DNA of 64,000 bases, taken from assembly GCF_000143535.2 (NCBI RefSeq), contig NC_037317.1:1550001-1614000 (forward strand), given 5' to 3'. The notes beneath the pieces were generated by a model. The model ran no database searches. It was not told where the DNA came from and saw only the letters and a list, made by a program, of their open reading frames with translations. Made by a program: the position numbers and the translations under genes. This stretch comes from Botrytis cinerea B05.10. Its lineage: Eukaryota; Ascomycota; Leotiomycetes; Helotiales; Sclerotiniaceae. Shown here piece by piece: positions 23,333 through 34,630 of this stretch; position 1 is the stretch's first letter, and each line of letters begins with the position of its first letter.

Positions 23333-25749
23333 TCAAAAACAATATTCTTCCACATGTAGGAAGATTCCATTCGCCCCCGTTCCTTTATGCACTGCTCTCT
23401 CATCACTCAACTTGGCTGTTGAATTCCTCACCTTAGCAACCAGACTCTTTCCTCCACAAACTGTTATGGCAGTTTCTCCTCCCGTGACTTCTATTGGCCC
23501 TCTGATAAATTGACTAATATCTGGTCTTCCATTCAAATATTTTATATCTCTTTCTCCCCTCCTGGATTTTTCGCTTGATTTCGCCTCCGGTTTTTTGGCA
23601 CAGCAACAACCACCACCAGGTTGTGGAGAACCTCCAGAGACGCGAGATATTTGTTGGGTGGTAACCAGGGATTCTATTTTATCTGAAGTCTTTTCATCGG
23701 TATATGATTGACGTTTGGAACTTCGTATGGAGATTTCGTCGTCGTTTGCTGTCCCACTGGATCGCGGATTACAGCAGCATCCTCCTGCCTCTGATGATGA
23801 GCTGGATGCAATAGATTTCATCTGTGTATCTTCTTCTTTGTCCTCAACACTTGATTGATATCCTGCTCTTCCTTCTTCGGCCTTTGAGCTAGTCATTGAT
23901 GCTCCATCGTTTCCAGTGACGGCAATTTTGACAATTAATTGAATACCTTTCTTGTCCGCAAGAGCAAGCGCGCTTCCTAATCGTTTCGTATAAAACTCAA
24001 TATGGCTACGCTCGCGGACTACAAGAAGGAACTGAATTCGCTGTACACATGTTGGTGCGGGATTATGGAGGATAGATTCGAGGATGGGGAGGGTATAAGA
24101 TGCACCAGTGGAAGCGGAGATTAGAAGAATAGTCTCATAGGAGCTCCAGTTCTGCAAGTAAAGTTAGTATGGAATCGTTAGGTCATTGAGAGGAGAGTGC
24201 ACATACTGGAGGTACACCGTAAGGACCAGACACAAATGCGGTCAAAATAGCAGTCTTATCGAGACTTTGCATTTTCGATGCATAATTGTGTATTCTTCTC
24301 GAAAATCCCTTCTGAGCCCGGATCGCAAGCTGGATCTCATTACAATGACACTTATTCGATGTCTGATACGGACTCGCGATAGTAAAAGGGTGAGTCTCGA
24401 GTGGACCGAGCCTCGGAAGCCACAGATAAATATGTTGACCTGCTTTCCACGTGAATGGTGCATCCTTGATGCTTATTATAGTTATATCATCACTCAAAGC
24501 CTGTAACTCCGCTTGATGACCAACCCTTTGCATTCCTCTGCAAGCTGCCCCGACAACCTTCACTCTGAAGTTCCTGACAACAAGTAGGATGCCTCTTAAA
24601 ACCCAGTCAAATGAAATGGCTGCCACAGCAAACCATACGTTATATCTAGCATAATCAGGTACGTGAATGTACAGCAGCCACAAAAATACTGCTGCACAAG
24701 CAATATGTTGCAACACGAAGACTTCATAAGCCATCCTTCTCAAAGGACTCAAGGAGCTTAGAAAGGTCCAAAGCAATATACCCCATGCGCCCATTCCATA
24801 CTTTACCATTGGCATAAGTTTAAGCTCAAAGGCGACAAAGTCTGCTCGGACCCACTCCCGAAAGAAGAAGGCACCATGAACTGTAACAGTGAGGAGTAAG
24901 GTCCTCGAAACCCAACGATGAAACCAGTTCAGTCTTTCGTGAGAACTTCCAATCAAAGCTCCAATGATGTTCGACTTGGAAGAAAGGAGATAGATAAGCG
25001 GAACTTGTGTGACTGAGATCCAGGCGCCCCGAAATCCAATGCGTTCATAGTAGTAGGCGTCCTTTATTGTGACGTCGTATGTCATCATGAAGATCAAGAT
25101 CGCCCAGTAACAAAGAAGAAGAATAGTGCGGCCTGACGAGGGAGGAGATAACCATGAGAGATAAGGAGTTGAAATATGAATCTGAGGATATGATGATTCT
25201 CGAAATATGGCTGTGGCTGTCGCGTATATCTCTTGGATTCGGTTGCTAGGTTTGGTGGGATATTTTAGAGAAACTATTTTGCTTCTCCGAAGTCTGTTGG
25301 GGTATGTTAGCGATCCATAATCTCTTCCGGTCACTCTTCTTGCTCATGCTCTGGAACCTTGTCCAAAGTGCTTTCATATATCCCTTCGGCGCGAGTTCGT
25401 TTGGGATATGGATAGTCTATACCCTCTGACTGCCCACATCCCTCCCATCACAAAGGAAACATATGGCCTGGCTATCTCCTAGGTCGAGTTTCCGAACAAG
25501 AGACACCCGCAAGCATTTTCTCCAATCACCAAATATCGAAGTCCTCTCACAACTCCAAATAGAAAGATGAAAACCCACTAACCTATCCCAATCCCTCCAC
25601 CTCTCAAACCCCCTACACAGCAACACCGCACCCACAAACCCGGCAATAATATACCAATATCCCAAGGCCAACTTCTGATTATAAGGTCTAAACATCATAT
25701 TCGAACCCATATCCATTCCACCACTCATCCCACTCATTAGTGCGTCCAT
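23333..25749 (-). CDS. Ferric/cupric reductase transmembrane component (FRE family)
   Basis: Proposed exons 25749-25583, 25293-24207 and 24151-23333 (690 aa). It has several membrane helices. Two His-x13-His pairs (HRW..VHG and QHI..YIH) sit on neighbouring helices, as in bis-heme FRE/NOX proteins. They are followed by the FAD-binding HPFTIASP and the NADPH-region GPYGVPP. The enzyme would reduce Fe(III) or Cu(II) at the cell surface using cytosolic NADPH. The N-terminus (residues 1-19) has seven Met in Ctr-like spacing. The cytosolic C-terminal insert has two Cys triplets, GGCCCNP (about 543-545) and GGCCCAKK (about 600-602). The 289-nt first intron is long; its GCTAAC branch and CAACAG acceptor are good, but an extra exon inside it is possible. 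It is divergent from the BIM1-like gene. Confidence 0.87.
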
Positions 25750-26356
25750 CTTGTCCTAGAGATATCGGCCTCCACCCAAAAATTCGTAATTCGTGATCGT
25801 CTTATCTTCCTCTCCTTCACCAATGTCGTAGCCTTCCCGGCCTCCGATCCAGCGGAAATAATCTCCTTGAAGAAAGTCGACCTCTCCCCTTCCTTGGTGA
25901 CGAGACAAGATGAGAATATGTTGATGATTGATTTCCCCACTTATCGTACTCGATTTTGAAAGCCCGGATCAGTGCAATGAATTTCGATGTTCCCGACAAC
26001 CTTTTTCCGCTCCTCTTTCTTTGATCGATAAGAAGTGTCGTTCGTAAAATTATAATGCAACTATGCAACTATGCACCAATGCACCAATGCACCAAAGTCA
26101 CCAATCTTTTCTTCCCTCGCTTCCGCTATCAATTAATCGCAATGAGCCCCAATTCCTCAATGTAAAATCGAAATTAAATATATCCAAAGAAAATAACCAA
26201 GTCACTCTTTCACCGTCATTCAACGTCAAGAAGCAAAATCGGAATCAAGTTCCAAAGCAAATAAGTTCAAGCATTTACTAATTATCAACAGAGGAGCCAA
26301 ACATATGTATGCCAAGCGACTAAGCTCGGCTATGATCCTTGCCAAGTGGCTTGAAA

Positions 26357-27101
26357 TGTGCTCAATTGCGCTCGTTTACCATATCTTGCTCATTGAAGAA
26401 GGGACGGACCACTTTGGATTCTATCGACGGAGTGTATGAGGAAGGAACCAGAAAACTTGCTCAACCAGTTACATCTGCGTATTGAACGGGGTGTTGGCGC
26501 GTTGAAACCTTTCCGAGGCTATGGGTTGTAATTTTATGGGGAAATAGAATCGTGCGATGGAGAACGGAGGAGGATGGGACGGATGGGAAGGAGGGGCATA
26601 AGTATTGTGAGTTTACGATAAGGTTTAGGAAACGGGTAAGGTTATATGCTCGACTCGAGCTTGAGGGAGCATGGACAATGAGCAAGATACGATTCTGCGT
26701 AACTGTGTCTGGAATAATCTGTGTTTCTGGTGGTTTCTGATGTCTGATATCTGATTTGATGTCTGATGTCTGAGGTCTGAGGTCTGATTTGATGTCTGAT
26801 GTCTGATGTCTGATGTCTGATGTCTGATGTCCAGAAACACGAGGAAGCAACCACCCGTGTCACTCGCAGAAATCGTTCTATCCGGAAATCGAATAGTGCC
26901 TTGCCGTACATATCTGCTTCTTGCCTCTTCTTGGCAAGGGCTCTATTCGAAAAAAAAACAATTCCAGATGAGCAAGATATTCCGTTGGCATGGCCCGAGC
27001 ATGGTCCGTCCTCTTACAAACACAATGGCTCGATACGGAATGTGAGCACTTTTTCTTGATATCCAACAGGGTACGCGAGAGAAGATTAAATAACTTGCTC
27101 A
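26357..27101. promoter_or_regulatory. Cluster of six TGCTCA-core elements (Mac1/CuRE-like)
   Basis: TGTGCTCA occurs at 26357-26364 (+). CTTGCTCA occurs at 26385-26392 (+), 26456-26463 (+), 26679-26686 (-), 26969-26976 (-) and 27094-27101 (+). An 8-mer should occur about 0.02 times by chance in this span on both strands. The core resembles the yeast Mac1 copper-response element (TTTGCTCA-like) and the TGTGCTCA motif I recall for the Aspergillus fumigatus homologue. The nearest copy is 156 bp upstream of the BIM1-like start codon. Confidence 0.55.
26736..26831 (+). repeat. TGTCTGA heptanucleotide repeat
   Basis: About a dozen TGTCTGA or variant (TATCTGA, GGTCTGA, TTTGA) units in tandem. The array lies inside the divergent promoter of the metal genes, between the third and fifth TGCTCA elements. 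Confidence 0.8.
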
Positions 27102-27256
27102 TCCCCAGGAATTTGGTCAATTGTGAATTGAATTAAGCTTTCAGCCAAATAGTCTGTACCTTTCCTAGAGCCTCGAAGAATTTCTTCTCTTACTTGTACC
27201 TGCTTCCGCGAATATCCCCAAATTCTTCCAATATCAACAAAGAGAACCTCCACACA

Positions 27257-28159
27257 ATGGCACGTCTAACGGCTCTTCTCGGTCTTGCTGCCGTTGTCTC
27301 CCAATGCTCTGCGCACTTTCTCTTGAACTATCCTCCAACCTGTAAGCCCCCCAAGCTCGAAGATCGGCTTCACAAGAGAAAGAGGAAGAAAAGGCTAACG
27401 TTTCTCTAGATGGTTTCAACGATGATGCAGAAGGAACTGCTCCTTGTGGTGGCTTTACCGTTGGTTTCGATAAGAATGTTACCGACTTCCACGTAGATGG
27501 AGATTCAATTGCAATGTTAGTCGCCTTCTCAAACAATTGCGTACCATGCATGCATTTGTATCCAGAACTATTCTAACAGAACCGAAATAGGACCTCTACC
27601 CACCCAACTACAACATGGTTGTTCAGAGCTACGCTTGGAAATGATACTGCTGCGGCCAACTGGACAGACCTTATCCCATCTGTCCAACAAACTGGTCTCG
27701 GTGCTTTCTGCGAACCAACCGTTACTGTTCCATCCACATTCGCTGGAAGCCAGGGTGTCATCAATGTTGTCGCTGATGGTCCAGATGGTATGCCCACTTC
27801 TCTAGCCAAGCCCCAGATCTTTTAATTTCCTCCATGAACTAACTGTATTCTTTTCTCCAGGACTTCTCTACCAATGCGCCGCCGTATCTTTTGTTACCGG
27901 ATCCGCAACCGCTGCTCCTACTTCATGCAAGAATGCAACCGGTGTATCGGCAAGCTACGCTGCAGACGCAGCCCTCTCCAGCCTTCCCGCATCCGCGACC
28001 GCAACCGCATCCACCAGTGGAACCTCCGGCACCGCTGCTGCAACCAGTTCTAGCGCGGCTGGAGCTTTGACTGTTGGACCTGTGGCATATGGTGCTATGG
28101 GATCCTTAATGTGGGTTGGAAGCATTGGTGTTGCCAGTTTCGCTGCTTTCTTGTTGTAA
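27257..28159 (+). CDS. X325/BIM1-like LPMO-related copper protein, probably GPI-anchored
   Basis: Four exons: 27257-27341, 27410-27515, 27591-27787 and 27861-28159 (228 aa). A signal peptide ends ...QCSA, leaving mature HFLLNYPPT; an N-terminal His is the hallmark of LPMO-like copper sites. EGTAPCGGF, HVDGDSIAM, TTWLFRATLGND and FCEPTVTVP follow, all typical of the X325 family. After about residue 175 comes a Ser/Thr/Ala-rich linker and a C-terminal hydrophobic stretch ending AFLL, as in GPI-anchored proteins. Cryptococcus Bim1 and its relatives bind copper at the cell surface and help import it, and do not degrade polysaccharide. The divergent reductase and the TGCTCA elements support a copper-acquisition role here (inference). 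Confidence 0.9.
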
Positions 28160-28873
28160 ATAATGGATGGGATATGATATGAATAACGAATGAACAAATG
28201 CGAGCGAGATACGCTGTAAATAGGATTTTATTCCAGAATAATCGAAATTAAAAGAATTAATTAAAAATCACTTGGCTGTCTTCAACCTGCAAACTTGAGC
28301 CCAGAGCTTACTATCAAAAACGCGTTCTCGCTCATCTGCGTGTGACACTGAATTCCTATGAAGGAGTTAATCCCGCTTGCAGAATCGCAAGCAACAATGT
28401 CACTTGAAACCTTAGACTGGGATTGATCCTCGTTGTATGTGCGGAGATCAGACAACAGAGCGTGGAATTTTTGGTGCATTAATCATGATGGGCCAAGGAA
28501 AATATCCAAGTAAACGCAGTGTGGTGTTCACAACAAATGCACAAAATAAGCCTAGCGGATCATGCCAATGACTTTGATCTCAAAAGCTTCATCAATTGTG
28601 CCGCCAGATCGCCATTTTCCCGACTATCACGGATGTAAATACCTTTTAACCCTGCAATAGGTGGGATAATGATGTAACCTGGTGACAATGCACAACAAAG
28701 TCGAGTCATGATACACCGGGAATATATATTGCATGAGTTTTCATTTATTCTGGAAAGATAATGCAGTCATTCTATATCGCTCTGGTAATCTGTCTATTTG
28801 ACGTCCATGTATCCTTCACCCAACAACGCCAGTTCTCGTTTTCATTCAAAATCAAACTCCAAACATATTGCCA
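28160..28873. other. Intergenic region between convergent BIM1-like and hydrolase genes
   Basis: About 710 bp of 3' flank. A 65-codon open frame (28282-28479, - strand) looks like noise. Confidence 0.55.
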
Positions 28874-30533
28874 TTATCGTAATTCGTGCTCGACTTTAGT
28901 AGACCGTTCTCTTGTGATTGTAGGGCGTTCTTTTGTGTTTGTAGAAGGTTTTCTTGTGACTAGAGGGCGTTCCCTTGTGCTAGTAGAGGATTCTCTTGTG
29001 CCTATAGAACTTTTCCGTGTACTTTCAGAACGTTCTCTTGTGCTTTCAGGACGTTTTCGTGTGCTTTCAGAACGTTTTCGTGTACTTTCAGAACGTTCTC
29101 TTGTGCTTTCAGAACGTTCTCTTGTGCTTATAGACCTTTCTCTTGTGCCTTCGGGGTGTTCTCTTGTGCTTGTAGTGCGCTCTCTTGTGCTTGCAGGACG
29201 TTCTCTTGTGCTTGTAGACCTTTCTCTTGTGCTTTCAGAACGTTCTCTTGTGCTTGTAGTGCGTTCTCTTGTACTTGATTCGTACCACTCGTTAGTCGAC
29301 CACTCCACTATCAATTTCTTTGCATCCTCAGACAAAGTATAATATCCTGGATTGTCTTTTGGAAAGAACATAGCTAGGACATTATTAGCTTTTAAAACTC
29401 CAAATCTTGGTAGAGACTTACTCATATGCGCACTTGTTTCGTCAGAGGCCTTGTCATTAATAGCCTCTCGAAAGAAATCCTTGGCAATAGTTTTTGGTAG
29501 ATTGCAGAATGTCCTCTGATTCCCAATCACACTTCCCACCAAGCTTCCATCAGCTTTACTCACTGCCTCTTTGCCCAACCGTGTATATAAATTTGCCCAA
29601 CCAACCTCCAACTTCTTCTCTAAATTAACCATCCCAGCCACCCTCTTCTTCAACTCTTCACCCTTCATTAGACATCCCACGAACTCGAGATGTGATCCTA
29701 CCCATGACCACCCTTCCTGAATTTGATCCTTTTTGAAGTATGCAGCTGCACCTCCAGCAGCAATGGCGCCTGCTGCTCCGGCATACATTGCTAAAGTTCC
29801 CCATTTCTTCCAGGCAGGTGCTTCCGCAGGCGGTGGTGCTGGTAGTGCTGCGACCGGTTTCTTTTCCTCTACAGTTTTGTCTACCTCCTTCTCGCCCCAT
29901 ATTGCACCTGCCAGACTACTCACTTGTGCGAAGGCCGATGTAGCTGCATTGTAATGGCCTTCAGCACCGTGCGCAACTACACCTGGCGATATGCCCAAGT
30001 AAGGAGTATCGAATGCAAGAACGCCCTGAATATATGGAAACATAAAAGCATTTATTGCATCTGTAGTTTCTTTCGAATCTATCGCCTTATCGGACGTGAT
30101 TGACAGTGCAGTATCAGCAGCGACGATTCCTCCCATGGAATGACCAATAAGTATCGTGCGAACTGAAGGGTCGACGGTTGGAGAAGGTGTTCCGTTTTGG
30201 ACTTCGATATCGATTACCTTTTCTTGAAGCCTGCACAAAATCAATCAACTTCAGGTTCCAGTATTAATTCGAGGAGTAACATTACCAATCTCTGAATCTG
30301 CTCACACATTCCCCCAAATCTCCACGAGTTTCGTATTGTGGATATGTGATCGCACGAACCTTGACTTTTGGGAGGCCATGGCTTACGAGAGCTCGAAGAT
30401 GTTCAGGAAAGGATCCAAAAGTATCATCTCCTCCTTTAAAGCTGGCTCGAGCATTAGTCTGTGCGACATTAAGAGGGATGACAACATATCTTTCTTACCC
30501 GTGAATAAAGCAAAGAAGTATAGTCTTCTTCAT
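28874..30533 (-). CDS. Lipase-like alpha/beta hydrolase with TRER heptapeptide-repeat tail
   Basis: Three exons: 30533-30499, 30441-30286 and 30230-28874 (515 aa). Splicing restores the oxyanion-region CFIHGFKGGDDTFGSFPEHL and then RFRDWLQEKV. The nucleophile motif GHSMGG places the Ser at residue 95, followed by VLAFDTPYLGISP. This layout matches DUF676/PGAP1-like serine hydrolases of fungi. A hydrophobic Ala/Gly segment (TLAMYAGAAGAIAAGGAAAYF) could be a membrane anchor. The last 132 or so residues are 18 copies of a 7-residue unit, mostly TRERSES-like, strongly charged and probably disordered. The substrate is unknown. The gene is convergent with the BIM1-like gene. Repeat number may vary between strains. 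Confidence 0.8.
28895..29272 (-). repeat. Coding minisatellite, 21-bp unit, about 18 copies
   Basis: Imperfect tandem 21-bp units encode the heptad T-R-E/K-R-x-x-S at the C-terminus of the hydrolase. The unit length is a multiple of three, so copy-number change preserves the frame. Confidence 0.9.
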
Positions 30534-31015
30534 ATTTGGTCATTGTTGAAGTTGTTCTGTTCTCCATGAGAACTTTGGATTGTACAAACGTGTGTCAATG
30601 CAAACTCGCAATGTAACAGGTTGACAGCGAGCAAGCGGCGGGGCGGGGGTCGCAGTATGAATAATCACGGATCATCTTCCAAACAGAGCGGAGAGTGAGG
30701 CGAGAGAGGCGAGAGAGAGGCTCAAGATCAGCCACGTCATATTTCACACTTCACACTTCACACTTCACACCTCACACTGCATTTTATAACAATCTCGAAT
30801 ATGATATTAGAAATCATATTGCAACGTACAGACATAATAAAGGTAACAATCCTTTTATACTAATTCTTCCATGAAAATATCTACCATTTACATACATTCT
30901 CAAGTGCAGCAAAGTGATGTGCCTGATTCAAAGATAGTACAATCCGCATCTAGTTCTTGATGTTTTCGAGGTATGATATGCATTTATGGAAGAAAATCAT
31001 CTTTTTGCCCGCTAG
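30534..31015. other. Intergenic region with CACTTCA repeat
   Basis: It holds the hydrolase promoter. A short tandem of CACTTCA-like units lies at 30742-30778. No gene is visible. Confidence 0.55.
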
Positions 31016-31501
31016 ATGGATAGCATGAGCGATGTTCCAGTCGTGACAGTTCCTAATATGATATGCAACTTCAACATCATCCCACCCGAAGTCAAGGAGC
31101 AGATGTTCCGTCCCATTCTGATGGATTACTTTGCAGAGCATCCTGAACATCAAGTGCTCGGGTATCAAAACTGGATCATGGAACCTTGTAAAAGGATCGA
31201 GATATCAGAAAACCCAGGGTTGCCTCTCAAAGAGCTTCCTGCCTTTGAAACTGCTTTGATCCCTGATCAGAAGCTCGATCAAGAGTTCTTTGCTTTGAGG
31301 ATTAAGCAATATACAATCGAACTTCGTCCTAGCGTTACATAGAGCCATGTCTATAGTTTCCCTCCCGAAGTTCGAGTTGCCGATCCACCTGAGGAGATCA
31401 TAGAGTGGGTAACCGATAGTTCGAAGAGCAGTTTTGAGTACATGGCGTGGGTTTACTTGCAAGAAAAGGAACTTGGACTTCACCCCAACACAGGGCAATG
31501 A
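31016..31501 (+). pseudogene. Broken gene: unrecognised protein with in-frame TAG
   Basis: From the ATG at 31016 the frame encodes IPPEVKEQMFRPILMDYF and further protein-like sequence, stops at TAG (31340-31342), then continues in the same frame for 52 codons (VYSFPPEVRVADPPEEIIEW...) to TGA at 31501. The protein-like character on both sides of the stop suggests one nonsense change (CAG to TAG would fit). I do not recognise the family; the PPEV opening resembles fungal F-box-like proteins. There is a TAG directly before the ATG, so an upstream exon ending there is possible. A sequencing error cannot be excluded. Confidence 0.45.
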
Positions 31502-32919
31502 ATATCATAATTTGCCTCTACGGGGTTGGCTTTACCAACGTCCTTCTCTCTCTAAATTATCTCCAATAATGTTGGATAATATTCGTAGTGTTGAGCCCAT
31601 CTTAATGTTAGTTCTCCCCCATCTTAGTCCAATCTCAAAGTCGAGGGCCTATTTTGGCTATGTCAGACCGAAGAACACTCGAGATTTGGTTTGTCCTAAA
31701 TCCGCCTTTCCACTTCAACATGTCATATCGTGTCTTTTGCATGTACGCCTCTTCAAATCCAACGCTAACAATGTGCCATTCACAGCACCGATTGCCTTAA
31801 CACACAGAACATTGATAGTGCTGAGCAATGGAACAAACGCTCTGCCCCTGCATTCGACGTTCTCGGCTGCGTATGCCCATCGCCCATCCCATTTTCTCTT
31901 CGGTCAACCAACTAATTTTCCTCATAGGATCTGAATTACGCTGCGAACTTAGCATCGCTCTCTTACGGTCTGAACCACAATAGCTTGAGGATCAGAAGCC
32001 GATGCTACCAAGCCTTCAATTATCCTACGCTCTCTCGAGCACTCTCTCGCTGTCGAGCCCAAGCAGAGCACCCTAAATACCAATACCCTTTCTTTGATCC
32101 CTGCCCCTCTATCCCAGCTCACAACGTTCACTATCAACACTTTCGTTTCCAAATACCTTTTGAGACGTGAAAACAGAAACGACCAAGGATTCGGAAAACT
32201 TACTATCCTACATGATACCGTGGAAATTATAGATAGAGTACTGGCAATTTCTCCAGAGTCATCATGGGCAGGATGGGTATTTGGGATAGGCCGGTGAGGA
32301 CTTTCTCGGAGACTGACATTTAATTGTTACCAGTTGGTCTGGGCCGCGGGAGCCGGTAGAAAATTGTTGATTTGTGAGAAGATAGAGAGTGAGCAATTGA
32401 ACGGCTGAGTAATACTTTATGATTTACTGCTGCAAGACTTTGACGTTTCTCACTTCAAAGTTTCTGTTCGCTTTTTACATTAACATAACAGATTGTGTTT
32501 TTCGTCATGAAAATTGACAAGCGCGGGCGAATTTTCCGTGAAATTATGTTTGACATAAAGCATGTAGTATAAAGACCTAACTGCAATCATGGCATATAAA
32601 ATTTACACAATGTTCCGTCACCTAGTGAGTGCTTTGTTCGGGAAAGAATGTTCCCATGGGTTTCAAAGAAGACCAATCTTTAAATTCACCTATCTATTAA
32701 TGCATACATCCGCTACCCACCAATCCAACAATCTGTAACTAACCTTACACGCTCCCTCTCACACTCGTACAACATCTAAACCACGCAGCCATACAATAAT
32801 CAAACAAACCAAAAAGAAAAGACGTTTCCAACTTCTCACTCCACCTTCTCATTCTCCTCCCTTCATCTCGAACCATCCACCAGATCTCATCTCATATCCT
32901 TTTCACTGTTTTCAGACTA
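31502..32919. other. Intergenic region
   Basis: About 1.4 kb. A 166-codon open frame (31434-31934, + strand) overlaps the end of the broken gene in another frame and has no recognisable features. I see no supported gene. Confidence 0.5.
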
Positions 32920-34630
32920 TTACCCGCTAACCACAAGATCATCCACATACAATCCCGGTGAATCGGCGGTCCCGCTATTACAGTAGGAATGCACTGTTAA
33001 AGGTACACTCTGCACTCCATCTCCAACGTTTCCGGGAGCAGTGAAGAAGAGATAAATCATGCTCCAACCGGGGTAAGTGGAGGAGTTAATGAGGGTGGTG
33101 AGAGAGGATTGCGTGGGGGTTTGAACTAAAGAGAGTTAGTGATTTATCTAAGGAGGGGGTGAGGGGACGTAAGGCAAAGGAGAACTTACGATAGATGTAG
33201 CAATTGGATGATGGATTGATGCTAAGGTTGTTATTCGCTTTCACGTAGCCGGTAAGAAGATAGTTGTACAAGGGACAGGCAGACACAGTTTGGGTTAGAG
33301 TGATGTATGAGCTAGCTGAGGATGATGGGAAGAAAAGTAACTCTCTGATGATGAGGGATTAATTGATCAGTAAACATATTCCTTTCGTTAGACAAAGGGG
33401 AGAAACTCACAAACTGGTAGATCCACTATGAGGAACAGCTGCAGTGGTGTAACTGGGCGCATTGGGTCCCGCAGCCACTACTTCAAAAGGCTCGATACCA
33501 TTTCCATTCTCGAATCCGCCATTGATCAAAGTAGGATGGATAGTGCAGGCTGGAGGTGCAACAGTGGTATATTGTATAACAGTCGTGGTCCCTAGACTAA
33601 TCACGGTGGTTGGTACTTGAACTGTGGTTATGACGGTGGTTGCAATAGTAGTAGCTTGTGTGAATGTTGATAGAACGGTCGTGGTTTGTCCCCCAATTGT
33701 ACTGATGACGGTTGTGGTTATTGTGATGGATGAAATGGAGGGTAGAGGTGCGGAAGAGGTTACTGTGTATATGCTTGTCGATGTGGCTGCAGAGGAAGGA
33801 AGCGATGAAGTTAAGAATGAGGAAGAGGGTAGCAAAGTGTATGTGGTGGAAGCTGCGGTACTGTGAATTAAGCTCGAAGCTGAGGAAGATTCAACTGAAG
33901 TGCTAGGTTCGGCGGATGTGGGGGAAGTAAACACAGAACTTTCGGTCGGGACAACACTGCTTGATTCCAAAATTGACGTCGATAACTCCGGAACGCTTGT
34001 CGATTCAGAGGAAACTGGCACAGATGATACAGGTATACTGTTTGATGCCGTAGGCGTGACATAGACCGAGGAAGCTTCCGTAGAGACTTCTGAGACGACC
34101 GTGGAAGATTCGACTGAGCTCTGGGTTACCGAAGAAGGTTCTAAAATAACGGCACTACTCGAAGTAAAAGCTGGAATTGAAGAGGATCCTTCCGTAATTA
34201 TCGAAGAAGGCTCAGATGATGTTATGGGAATAACAAGACTAGTTGATGGAAGCGAGGTTCCAGAAGAGAACGACGAGAATACCAAGCTTTCGGTAGGAGA
34301 AAGAGTTCCCAAGAATGACGATGCGAGCGTGGAAGATTCAATTGAAGAGACAGGACTAGGACTTGTGTAAGTAGCAGCTGTACTGCCGGATGCTGATGTG
34401 CTGGCTAGACTCTCGGAGCTAGTAGAAGCAGATGTGAAGCCGGGAGTCGAATATACACCACTGCTGGGAGGTGCAGAAGAAGAGAAAATTGGACATTCTG
34501 AGGCAGTTACAGTAATAGTCTCCTGGATAGGACATAAAGACCCGGCCGCTTGTCTTTTGCCAAATTCGTAAGCAGCGGAGGATTCAAAGATAGAAAGCGC
34601 AACAAGAAAAAATCCCTGGGAAACGAGCAT
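32920..34630 (-). CDS. Secreted Ser/Thr-rich protein with C-terminal carbohydrate-binding-like domain
   Basis: Three exons: 34630-33411, 33344-33190 and 33125-32920 (526 aa), with phase-consistent joins. The signal peptide MLVSQGFFLVALSIFESSAA is followed by a KR site (residues 25-26) suited to Kex2-type cleavage. Residues about 50-370 are mucin-like (Ser/Thr/Pro/Val) and probably heavily O-glycosylated, ending in TTV/TTVI runs. The C-terminal 155 residues start CTIHPTLINGGFENG and end YVDDLVVSG, a beta-sandwich pattern resembling galactose-binding/CBM4_9-type modules of fungal wall proteins. There is no GPI-type tail. It is likely a wall or extracellular protein with an unknown ligand. The ATG at 34630 is the first in frame. 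Confidence 0.82.

Larger units (their letters stand above)
25750..27256. promoter_or_regulatory. Shared divergent promoter of FRE reductase and BIM1-like gene
   Basis: About 1.5 kb between outward-facing start codons. It contains a short ATGCAACT/ATGCACCA repeat (26054-26095), a TGTCTGA repeat (26736-26831) and six TGCTCA-core elements. No gene is visible. The shared elements suggest that both genes respond to the same metal signal. Confidence 0.55.

Noticed and set aside
25294..25582. Alternative acceptor (AAG at about 25336) or an extra exon within the reductase's first intron
   Set aside because: The AAG acceptor is weak; CAACAG with a GCTAAC branch is better, and the other frames in the intron hit stops before joining in phase. 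Kept only as a caveat.
31434..31934. 166-codon + strand frame after the broken gene
   Set aside because: Different frame from the protein-like sequence it overlaps, and its translation shows no domain features.
33624..33866. 80-codon + strand frame opposite the secreted protein
   Set aside because: Antisense of the Thr/Val-rich repeat region; composition artefact.
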